Shown here in pieces: positions 7,235-14,057 of a stretch of DNA of 20,240 nucleotides (its first letter is position 1; each line of letters starts with the position of its first letter). Below the pieces are notes generated by a model. The model worked only from the letters and a program-made list of their open reading frames with translations. It ran no database searches and had not been told where the DNA came from. The translations under genes and the position numbers were made by a program. The DNA comes from DATMNI01 sp035570275 (GTDB lineage Bacteria > Acidobacteriota > Terriglobia > Bryobacterales > Bryobacteraceae), in assembly GCA_035570275.1 (NCBI GenBank), contig DATMNI010000471.1, positions 1-20,240 on the forward strand, read 5' to 3'.

Positions 7235-8268
7235 CCAGCCAGGGAGCCCAACGCGTTGCTGGCCGATTTGCGGGCGCTGATCGGGCAAGCTCGCGAAAGC
7301 GTGGCGTGGACCGTGAACGCGAGGCTCACCACACTCTATTGGCATGGCATATGGGGCGGCGCATCCGCCAAGACATCCTGAAGGAAAAGCGTGCCGAGTA
7401 TGGCGCACAGATCGTAGCCGCATTGGGCCGACAACTGGAGCGAGAGTTTGGGAACGGATTCGGCGAGAAAAACCTCCGCCGGATGGTGCAGTTTGCCGAA
7501 GTCTTTCCCGACAGGGAGATTGTCGTATCGCTGATACGACAATTGACGTGGACGCACTTCATCGCGCTGATCCCGCTGGACGATCCGCTCAAGCGCGAAT
7601 TCTACGCCGAGATGTGCCGTATCGAGCGCTGGAGCGTGCGCACGCTGCGGCAGAAGATCGGCTCCATGCTCTTTGAGCGCACGGCCCTGTCGCGCAAACC
7701 CGCGAAGCTGGCGGCGATGGAACTCAAGCAATTGCGCGAGGAAGACAAGGTGACACCCGATCTGGTTTTTCGCGACCCGTACATCCTCGATTTCCTCGGT
7801 TTGAAAGACACCTATGCGGAAAAAGATGTGGAAGCGGCGATCCTCCGGGAGATGGAAGCCTTCATCCTCGAACTGGGCGTCGGTTTCCGTTTTGTGGCCC
7901 GCCAGCATCGCATGCAAATTGACCACAGGGACTATTACCTCGACTTGCTGTTCTATCACCGCAAACTCCGCCGCTTGATCGCGGTTGACCTGAAGATCGG
8001 GGAGTTCGAGGCCGGGGACAAGGGCCAGATGGAACTCTATCTGGGTTGGCTGAAGCGGTATGCCTGCGAGCCGGATGAGGCCGACCCGCTGGGCATGATC
8101 CTGTGCGCGGGCAAGAGTGAGGAACACATTGCCTTGCTCCAGCTACAGAAGAGTGGCATCCATGTAGCCAGCTATTGGACGGAAGCCCTGCCCAAGCAGG
8201 AACTGGAGCGCAAACTCCACGAGGCGGTGCGGCTGGCCCGGGCGCGCCTGGAGGCCGACAAGGAGTAA
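7235..8268 (+). pseudogene. DUF1016/YhcG-type PDDEXK nuclease, frameshifted
   Basis: The product matches the YhcG family: an N-terminal DUF1016 helical domain and a C-terminal PDDEXK nuclease domain. In frame 2 the 5' end reads NALLADLRALIGQARESVAW and continues to LYWH. From 7346 the family sequence continues in frame 1 as HMGRRIRQDILKEKRAEYG and stays intact to the TAA at 8266-8268. The break coincides with a 5-bp tandem duplication GGCAT-GGCAT (7341-7350); removing one copy gives a seamless LYWHMGRRIRQ. In the nuclease domain, YYLDLLFY (Asp codon 7942-7944) and VDLK (Asp 7987-7989, Lys 7993-7995) supply the D...D-x-K pattern; most relatives I know have ELK. No start is visible in the 5' frame after the TAG at 7232-7234 except rare TTG/CTG codons. 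A GTG at 7225 or the ATG at 7351 could still yield a shortened protein. YhcG-type proteins often occur near restriction or mobile genes, but their activity is poorly known. Confidence 0.85.
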
Positions 8269-8349
8269 TCATGCCGCATCCGACACCGAGGGAATACTGG
8301 AGTCCTCACTGTATGTCAACGCACCTCAGGAGCGCTCCGGATGCCGGCG

Positions 8350-8385
8350 GGCGGATTGCCAATCCGCCGCAGGTTCACAACCTGC
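8350..8385. repeat. Two adjacent REP-like hairpins
   Basis: GGCGGATT-gcc-AATCCGCC (8350-8368, 8-bp stem) is directly followed by GCAGGTT-cac-AACCTGC (8369-8385, 7-bp stem). Neither is followed by a T tract, so classical intrinsic termination is not supported. A related palindrome lies at 907-921, and the string caacctgccccaca after the second hairpin has a near match just after 3385. They lie 81 bp after the DUF1016 pseudogene stop. Confidence 0.8.
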
Positions 8386-8403
8386 CCCACAAACTACTCT
8401 CCG

Positions 8404-8517
8404 AAGATTAAAGGTTAATGAAAGGCCGCGCCGGTTCTCCGATGGGGGCGTGATTCCGATAACTTTCGGAATCCGGGCCGCGCGGAACCCGTGACGCGGC
8501 CGTAAGTTTCGAAAATG
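8404..8517 (+). repeat. ~110-bp direct repeat, copy 2
   Basis: Second copy of the repeat at 6915-7019, same orientation, slightly longer through a small insertion near its 3' end. Its centre is a perfect hairpin GATTCCGA-taactt-TCGGAATC at 8452-8473. It ends 86 bp before the ECF sigma factor start, so it may be part of that operon's upstream region. Confidence 0.75.
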
Positions 8518-8603
8518 TTAAAGCATTGTAACGCTAATCCGGTTGTTCCCGAGCTTCGACAGAGCAGTCATAAGGTTATGGGCTTACGGTACAATTGGCT
8601 TTT

Positions 8604-9227
8604 ATGGGGGCGCTCTCCGACGAGGAACTGGTCGAGCGGTACCGCGCTGCAGCGGGCTCTCCGGCTGGAGAAGCGTTCATCGATCAGTTGTTTCATCGCC
8701 ATCATTCGCGCGTCGCGGCATGGTGCTATCGGATGACCGGCAATGTAGACTCGGCCGCCGACCTGGCGCAGGAGGTGTTCCTGAAAGCGTTCCGCCATCT
8801 GGATTCCTTCCGCGGCGCCTCGAGGTTCACCACGTGGTTGTATTCGATCGCGCGCAATCGCTGCATGGACGAGTTGAAATCGCGCGCCACCGATCCGGAG
8901 CAGGCGGAGGAGGGCGTTCTCGAACACATCGAGGATCTTCGCATCGAGCAAGCCTCCTGTTCCATCGAACGGCGCCAGGCGGAGGACCTGATGCGGCAAT
9001 TGATGCGCGAGGAACTCGATGAAACCGAGACCCTCGTCATGAAGCTCCATTTCGTCGACGAGCTTCCGTTGGAAACCGTGACCCGGCTTCTCGGGCTTAC
9101 CAACCAGAGCGGCGCCAAAGCGTATGTGGTAAGCGCACGGCGCAAGCTGATCCGGGCCCTGGAGCATAGACGGGTGCGCGAACGACAGGAACATGGAGGC
9201 GGCCATGCCGAATCAGCCGCGAACTGA
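8604..9227 (+). CDS. ECF-type RNA polymerase sigma factor
   Basis: A 207-residue sigma-70 family protein of the extracytoplasmic function class, with region 2 and region 4 only. Region 2 (about residues 24-95) shows DLAQEVFLKAFRHLDSFRG and the FTTWLYSIARNRCMDE helix; region 4 (about 140-190) shows LHFVDELPLETVTRLLGL followed by the SARRKLIRAL helix. ATG 8604 is preferred over an upstream in-frame TTG at 8595 because it is an ATG and starts just before the conserved ALSDEELVERY. There is no Shine-Dalgarno, and a TACAAT eight bases upstream allows a leaderless transcript. The 3' end overlaps the anti-sigma gene by 23 bp, the usual arrangement for sigma/anti-sigma pairs. Its regulon probably includes its own operon. 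Confidence 0.92.
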   Translation: MGALSDEELVERYRAAAGSPAGEAFIDQLFHRHHSRVAAWCYRMTGNVDSAADLAQEVFLKAFRHLDSFRGASRFTTWLYSIARNRCMDELKSRATDPEQAEEGVLEHIEDLRIEQASCSIERRQAEDLMRQLMREELDETETLVMKLHFVDELPLETVTRLLGLTNQSGAKAYVVSARRKLIRALEHRRVRERQEHGGGHAESAAN

Positions 9228-9960
9228 GCACGACGTATTCTACGAGGCTTTGAAGCCGGGCGGGGATTGCCTGCCGGAAAGCGATCTGGAGACCTTGCTC
9301 GGTGAGTTTGCGCCCGAAGATTTGGTGCGCCATATCGAGAATTGTCCGCACTGCCGGACCGAACTGAATATGCTGCGGTCGTTTCACTCGAACGAAATTC
9401 CGGCGGGCGATACCGCGGCTGTCCGCGCCATCGCGGAACGGCTACACGCCAATTCAGCGGAAATTTTCGGCCGTACCGTGGCCCCGCCCTGGTGGAAACG
9501 GTTGTTTACAACTCCATGGTTCACAAAGGCGTGGCTTGGGCCAGCGGCGTGGACCGCGGCCGCTCTTCTGGTGGTGGCCGGTGCCGCGATCCAATGGCGT
9601 CATACCGGGGCGCCCTCGCTTAATCCCGTGACGGACGCCGGCCGCGAAGTCCTTAGATCGTCAACGATTGCCGTCTTGGCTCCGGCGGGCGATTTACGCG
9701 AAGCGCCTTTGGAAGTCAGGTGGGAATCCGCTCCCGCGGCGACGCGCTATCAGGTCCGGCTGCTGGAAGTGGATCATACCGAACTGTGGAAGGCCGAGGT
9801 CTCCGATACACATACCGCTATTCCGCCGGAGGTTCGTGCGCGCATCGTTCCAGCCAAGACGCTGCTCTGCGAAGTTTCCGCATTCGATTCCGCGGGCCGG
9901 AAGGTGGCGCAATCCGAAGCCGTAAGGTTTCGGTTCTCCCAAAACGTTTACCCGCACTGA
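9205..9960 (+). CDS. Membrane anti-sigma factor with zinc-binding motif and Fn3-like domain
   Basis: A 251-residue single-pass membrane protein. His43-x3-Cys47-x2-Cys50 (RHIENCPHC) is the putative zinc-finger signature of anti-sigma factors that hold ECF sigma factors at the membrane. A hydrophobic helix follows at about residues 109-131. The C-terminal ~100 residues, predicted outside the membrane, read as a fibronectin-type-III-like beta sandwich (LEVRWESAPAATRYQVRLLE and later SAFDSAGRKVAQSEAVRF). I chose ATG 9205 because GGAGG at 9195-9199 is well spaced; ATG 9193 in the same frame is the alternative. Both overlap the sigma gene, implying translational coupling. An outer Fn3-like domain is a plausible sensor or protein-binding module. 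The next gene starts 45 bp later on the same strand. Confidence 0.85.
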   Translation: MPNQPRTEHDVFYEALKPGGDCLPESDLETLLGEFAPEDLVRHIENCPHCRTELNMLRSFHSNEIPAGDTAAVRAIAERLHANSAEIFGRTVAPPWWKRLFTTPWFTKAWLGPAAWTAAALLVVAGAAIQWRHTGAPSLNPVTDAGREVLRSSTIAVLAPAGDLREAPLEVRWESAPAATRYQVRLLEVDHTELWKAEVSDTHTAIPPEVRARIVPAKTLLCEVSAFDSAGRKVAQSEAVRFRFSQNVYPH

Positions 9961-10005
9961 ACAACATACGTTCCATCCGGGACAAACTCTACCAGGAAGG
10001 TACTC

Positions 10006-11238
10006 ATGCGTATTCGACATACATTCGTGCTGTTATGTTTCGCGATTACGGCGCTTGCTCAGGGGCCTGGCCCCGGGCCGGGGTCGGGGTCCGGATCAGG
10101 GTCCGGGTCCGGATCAGGGTCCGGCTCCGGATCAGGGTCAGGCTCCGGGTCAGGGTCCGGCTCCGGGTCCGGTAGCGCGACTCCACTGCAAGTTTCCTTG
10201 ACGATTCCGAACGAGGCCGCTCCTCCCGGCGGCGTGGTGCAGATGAAGGTGCTGGTTACCGAGCCGACGCCCATCACCAGCGGCGGCCCGCGCCTGGCGT
10301 TCGACGCGAAGATGTTTGACGCAGTATTCGGCATCGAGCTGTTCAATCCCGTGGGCGACGTGAATGGCGTGGCGATGATCAACGGTCCCCAGGTGCAGGT
10401 GCGCTACACGACGTCCTCCGGCGGGCCGGGCACGGACTACCCCATCATGTCGATCGCGTTGCACATCCGGCCTGACGCTCCCGTGGGCAGCCAGACGCAG
10501 TTTAATCTGGACCCATCGTCGACGTGGATTCTTGGACTGCTTGGGGGCGCGACGTTGAAACCGATGCTCCCGGCGACGGTCACGGTCGGCGGCTCCATCT
10601 CGATTACGAACATAGTCCCGGGCGGTGGTGTGCTTCCCGCGGGCTCCGTCGTCAGCATCCAGGGCATCGGATTCCAGCCGAAAACCCAGGTCCAGTTGAA
10701 CCAGATAAAAGCCAGTTCGATAGTGGTCGTCAGCGCCAACGAAATTCAATTCACGCTCGCCGAGACCACTAGCATGACGGGACAGAAGATTCAGGTGTTG
10801 AATCCGGACGGCTCGCAGGACATCTATTTTTCATACATGCGGGGAATTCCCTTGGGACAGAGCAACCAGGCGCTGCTCGGATTGGCCGTCCCGATCTTCT
10901 CGTCGGTCACGCACTCGCAAGCGCTTTTCGCGCCGATGACGCCGGCCCTGAACAACCAGTTCACCGGATTGGCGATCCAGAATCCGAACCAGTCGGATAC
11001 CAGCGCGACGATCAATCTCTACTCCGCCTCGAACGGCCTGCTTGGCAGCGCGAGCTTCGTCATTCCCAGTGGATATCGCCTGATGCGTGAAATCTCAGAG
11101 CTGGCGGGGGGCGCCACGGCCGGGCCTGGAAGCTATGCCGTTATCACGTCCACTCAGCCGGTACAGGCGTTCGGTTTCACGGCCGACTATGCGTCAGGGA
11201 CCCTAATTCCGTTTGCGGCTTTATCCTGGCAGCCATAG
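10006..11238 (+). CDS. Secreted protein with GS-repeat linker and IPT/TIG-like domain
   Basis: A 410-residue exported protein: Sec signal peptide (MRIRHTFVLLCFAITALAQ), then a (GP)3(GS)16 linker (residues 20-57). A beta-rich segment of about 130 residues follows (LQVSLTIPNEAAPPGGVV...), resembling a cohesin-like or Ig-like fold. Next comes an IPT/TIG-like segment (ITNIVPGGGVLPAGSVVSIQ, then GIGFQPKTQVQLN) and a C-terminal beta-rich domain with AIQNPNQSDTSATINLYS. AGGAAGG at 9995-10001 is a good ribosome binding site. It follows the anti-sigma gene by 45 bp, so it is likely the third gene of the sigma operon and a target of that sigma factor. Its 3' end overlaps the convergent CHAT gene by 62 bp. 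Function is unknown; the architecture suggests a cell-surface or secreted binding protein with a flexible spacer. Confidence 0.82.
   Translation: MRIRHTFVLLCFAITALAQGPGPGPGSGSGSGSGSGSGSGSGSGSGSGSGSGSGSGSATPLQVSLTIPNEAAPPGGVVQMKVLVTEPTPITSGGPRLAFDAKMFDAVFGIELFNPVGDVNGVAMINGPQVQVRYTTSSGGPGTDYPIMSIALHIRPDAPVGSQTQFNLDPSSTWILGLLGGATLKPMLPATVTVGGSISITNIVPGGGVLPAGSVVSIQGIGFQPKTQVQLNQIKASSIVVVSANEIQFTLAETTSMTGQKIQVLNPDGSQDIYFSYMRGIPLGQSNQALLGLAVPIFSSVTHSQALFAPMTPALNNQFTGLAIQNPNQSDTSATINLYSASNGLLGSASFVIPSGYRLMREISELAGGATAGPGSYAVITSTQPVQAFGFTADYASGTLIPFAALSWQP
10063..10176 (+). repeat. In-frame 6-bp minisatellite coding (GP)3(GS)16
   Basis: Thirty-eight codons consist of six-base Gly-Pro or Gly-Ser units. 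Several synonymous variants (gggtcc, ggatca, ggctcc, gggtca) form a loose 18-bp higher-order pattern. Copy-number change would alter linker length without breaking the frame. Confidence 0.95.
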
Positions 11239-13687
11239 TCTTTGAGCGCGCGCGCGCGGCCACCACACCCAGCAGCAGCGCGGCAGCGAACGCGAAGGCA
11301 CTCCACGGGATCACTGGTGAAATCGCGTTCCATCCGTCGCCATTCAGCACGAACGCCGCCCAATATCGCGGATGCGCAAGACTCGACCTGGAATGGATCA
11401 TCCGCAGCCTGGCGGAACGCAGCGCTTGGGCTTTGGTTTCACGCCGTGCCAGGAAATAGTAAAACTGCTCCATGAAATCGGCGGCCGCCCGATCGGCCAC
11501 GCGCCATAACGAAGTGACCGTCGCCCGCGCGCCGGCGGCCAGAAATGCGTGGCTAAACGCTTGCGCGCCCTCGCCCCGAACCATCTTGCCGCGAGCCGTG
11601 TCGCACGCCGAGACCGTCACCAGTTCAACGCCGTTTAAGTCAAGAGAGGCAACTTCGCCTTGAAAAATATATCCGGGCGTGCCCGCGGAATCCGCCGCCA
11701 GCAAGATGCGGGACCGTTCCGGGTTCTCTGCATCGATGACGGCGTGGGTGCTGAAATGCAACAGGGGCACGCCTTCCACTCGCTTGTCGAGCAGATACAG
11801 CTTGCGGGCCTCGGCGCCGAGATGTGTTTCCACTCGTCCGGGAAGCAGCCGGGCGATGGTGCGTACTTCTCCGGCCGAGGCCGCCAGCGGCTGCCACTGC
11901 TCGTCTCCCGCTAACATGACGCCGCCGGCCGGCGGATCGCCGAACGCGACCAGTTGCTTCCTCCACGGCATGCGCCAGCCGAGGGCTGCCGTCCTGGCGA
12001 CGAACTGCGCCGAAGGCAGGTAGGAGACGTCGGCTCTTTCGATCAGAAGATCATTCGAATCGGGCACGACGAGCGCTTCGAACGGCACCTCCACCAAGGC
12101 GCCGTCGGGAACGATCAAAACGTGTTTTTCGACGGGCACTCCCGTCAACAGAGCAGCTCCAAGCGCGCGAGCCGGCTCTTTCCATCGATCATTACTCTCT
12201 TGCAGCGACTTTTGCAGATCCGCGATCATCTCGCCGATCCGCGCGTTGTGCCGCACGATTCCAGAGGCGGAGGAGGTGATCCACAAGGTGGCGCCGGTCT
12301 CGCTGCCCAACCAGAATTCAAGCAGGACGGTATCCGGCGCAAGGCTGGACTGGATAGTCTTCAAGCCAGAGCCCGGCGTGGTCGAGAAACGATCTTGCAG
12401 CGTTCGCGCGCGGCTTCGCTCCATCCACTTAAATAATTCCTCCAGCGGCGGCGGAGATTGGCGCAGACGCAAAGCGATGATGGAATCGTAAACGTCGCGC
12501 TTGTCGGCCAGGAATTCGACCCTCAACGAGGCGATTTGAAGACCGCTGCGAACCGATTCGACGATCCCGGCAGCCGCGCCGTATTGTTGCAGCGCCGCGG
12601 CCCTGTCGCCTGAGTCCTCGTGAATTCGTCCAAGCAGATAAAGCGCCTTCCACTGCTCTTCGACGAGACCCTGCTTGCGACCCAGATCGAGCGCGACCGT
12701 GGCATCGCTTTGGGCCGCGTCGAGACGATGCAGGCGCCGCAGCACTTCGCCGCGGTAAAGGCTGGACTGCACAATGCCACGGCTGTTCGACGTTTGCTGG
12801 GCGAGCCTGAGAGCCGCCGCGAATGCGTCCAAGGCTCCTCTCAGATCGCCGAGATCAACCGCACGCGCGATTCCGATGTTTCGCAGGGCGCCGATCTCGC
12901 CATCCCGATACTCGTGGGCGGCGTACAACTGCTGTGAGGCGGTGTACGTTTCCAGCGCCTTTACCGGGTCGCCCAGACGCCGGTAGAGAACACCCTCGTT
13001 TAATAGAAGCTGTGCCCGATCGCGTGGCGGCATCGCCTGGGGAGCCGCGGCCAGTTGCAGATATAGCTCCAAAGCGCGTTGCTCCTGGCCGAGGCGTTGG
13101 TAGAGAGTCGCCAGATTCGCCGTGGTCAACTGTCCCTGCCGCGCGTTCCACGGCTCCGCCGAAGTTGCTTCCACGCGCCTTTGCGCATCCTCATACGATC
13201 GGAGCGCATCCAGATACCGGCCCTGGAAGTAGAACACGTTGCCGATGTTGTTGAGACGCGCGATTTCGCCTTCGGCGTCGCCCTGTGCACGGTCGGCCAT
13301 CAATGCCTGGCGATAGAAATCCATCGCCAATCGATAATCTCCCAGGTTTTGGTGAGCCACGGCGATGGTGTTCAAATCGTCGCCGAGTTGCCTGGTGTCG
13401 TTGAATTTCCGTCGCAGCGCCACCGCTTCAGTGGCCTGGCCGATGGCCTTTGCCTCATCGCCGCGCGATACCGAGATCCAGGCCGCCGCGCTAAGGGCTC
13501 GCGCCAGACCTGCATCGTCTCCCGACCCACGCAGTTCGGGAATAGCAAGGTTGAGCGAATCGGCGGCCTCTTTGAGTTTCCCGTTCCGCTGCAATTCGAG
13601 CGCTTCCTGGAGCCGCGAGCCTTCAGCCCACGCCATGCCGGCGATCGCGGCGAGCACGGCGACCATACGCAAGATCGTTTCCGTCAT
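11177..13687 (-). CDS. TPR-CHAT protease with signal peptide and C-terminal membrane anchor
   Basis: An 836-residue protein. The N-terminus (LRMVAVLAAIAGMAWAEG) is a signal peptide or signal anchor. Residues about 25-400 are TPR-type helical repeats (for example LNNIGNVFYFQGRYLDALRS, ALETYTASQQLYAAHEYRDG). The C-terminal region is a CHAT domain, a caspase-like cysteine peptidase, with His648 in LLHFSTHAV and Cys695 in VSACDTARG forming the dyad. A hydrophobic helix at about 792-811 is followed by a basic tail of 25 residues, consistent with an inside C-terminus. If both ends are interpreted correctly, TPR and protease face the periplasm, unlike cytoplasmic defence CHAT proteins. CHAT proteases usually cleave a dedicated partner; none is certain here, though the convergent secreted protein and the anti-sigma factor are nearby candidates. 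The gene is intact. Its 3' end overlaps the secreted-protein gene by 62 bp on the opposite strand. Confidence 0.9.
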   Translation of the reverse strand: MTETILRMVAVLAAIAGMAWAEGSRLQEALELQRNGKLKEAADSLNLAIPELRGSGDDAGLARALSAAAWISVSRGDEAKAIGQATEAVALRRKFNDTRQLGDDLNTIAVAHQNLGDYRLAMDFYRQALMADRAQGDAEGEIARLNNIGNVFYFQGRYLDALRSYEDAQRRVEATSAEPWNARQGQLTTANLATLYQRLGQEQRALELYLQLAAAPQAMPPRDRAQLLLNEGVLYRRLGDPVKALETYTASQQLYAAHEYRDGEIGALRNIGIARAVDLGDLRGALDAFAAALRLAQQTSNSRGIVQSSLYRGEVLRRLHRLDAAQSDATVALDLGRKQGLVEEQWKALYLLGRIHEDSGDRAAALQQYGAAAGIVESVRSGLQIASLRVEFLADKRDVYDSIIALRLRQSPPPLEELFKWMERSRARTLQDRFSTTPGSGLKTIQSSLAPDTVLLEFWLGSETGATLWITSSASGIVRHNARIGEMIADLQKSLQESNDRWKEPARALGAALLTGVPVEKHVLIVPDGALVEVPFEALVVPDSNDLLIERADVSYLPSAQFVARTAALGWRMPWRKQLVAFGDPPAGGVMLAGDEQWQPLAASAGEVRTIARLLPGRVETHLGAEARKLYLLDKRVEGVPLLHFSTHAVIDAENPERSRILLAADSAGTPGYIFQGEVASLDLNGVELVTVSACDTARGKMVRGEGAQAFSHAFLAAGARATVTSLWRVADRAAADFMEQFYYFLARRETKAQALRSARLRMIHSRSSLAHPRYWAAFVLNGDGWNAISPVIPWSAFAFAAALLLGVVAARARSKTMAARIKPQTELGSLTHSRP

Positions 13688-14057
13688 GATGGCACAGCGC
13701 TTATTACATCATCCCGCTACGAAGGTCAGGGGTGCCGCTTTTTACAAACTCCCTGTTCCGCGGCGGCCCTCCATGAGTCTCATCCACTTGATACGCCTGA
13801 GCACGAAATCGTTGTGCGGCGCGCCAACGATCGGTTTCTGTTAGGAAATTCGATCGGCAGCGCCGGGCGGATCTGTTGCCGGGGCTGGACAGCAACCAGC
13901 CTACTGCTGCTGCTATTGGACCTGACGGCAGTCTGTACGTGGGATTCCTCAAAAGCGGCAACGTCAAGCGGATCCCGAGTCCGGAAGCCGGCTCCACTCA
14001 AGTCGTGCAGAGCATCGATGTTCGTTTCCTCGCAATAAACGTAAAAGGAGATTCTTA
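13688..14057. other. Intergenic region containing a propeller-gene relic
   Basis: 370 bp between the divergent CHAT and DUF11 genes. The first ~190 bp show no recognisable feature, though they must hold the CHAT gene's upstream region. The remainder holds the duplicated fragment at 13884-14018 and then the ribosome binding site AAAGGAG (14043-14049) of the next gene. Confidence 0.6.
13884..14018 (+). pseudogene. Duplicated fragment of the neighbouring propeller gene
   Basis: About 135 bp match 15741-15875, inside the intact propeller gene, with roughly a dozen mismatches by hand alignment (about 90% identity). The translated match is NQPTAAAIGPDGSLYVGFLK against NQPTAAAIGPDGNLYVGFLK. The open frame containing it spans 13876-14058 (60 codons), and its TAA overlaps the ATG of the next gene (TAATG at 14056-14060). 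It has no signal peptide and covers only a small part of a propeller, so it is most simply a relic of a former paralogue or a partial duplication. Expression as a short translationally coupled leader peptide is possible but speculative. Confidence 0.75.

Larger units (their letters stand above)
8269..8603. other. Intergenic region with hairpins, direct repeat and sigma gene leader
   Basis: This 335-bp stretch has no credible gene. It contains two adjacent hairpins (8350-8385), the second ~110-bp direct repeat (8404-8517), and an 86-bp leader before the ECF sigma gene. A TACAAT at 8590-8595, eight bases before ATG 8604, would suit a -10 element of a leaderless or nearly leaderless transcript, but I see no matching -35 at standard spacing. 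Confidence 0.55.

Noticed and set aside
10059..10382. Minus-strand frame encoding an Asp-Pro/Glu-Pro repeat
   Set aside because: It is the complement of the Gly-Ser minisatellite, and the plus strand has a signal peptide, ribosome binding site and domain structure.
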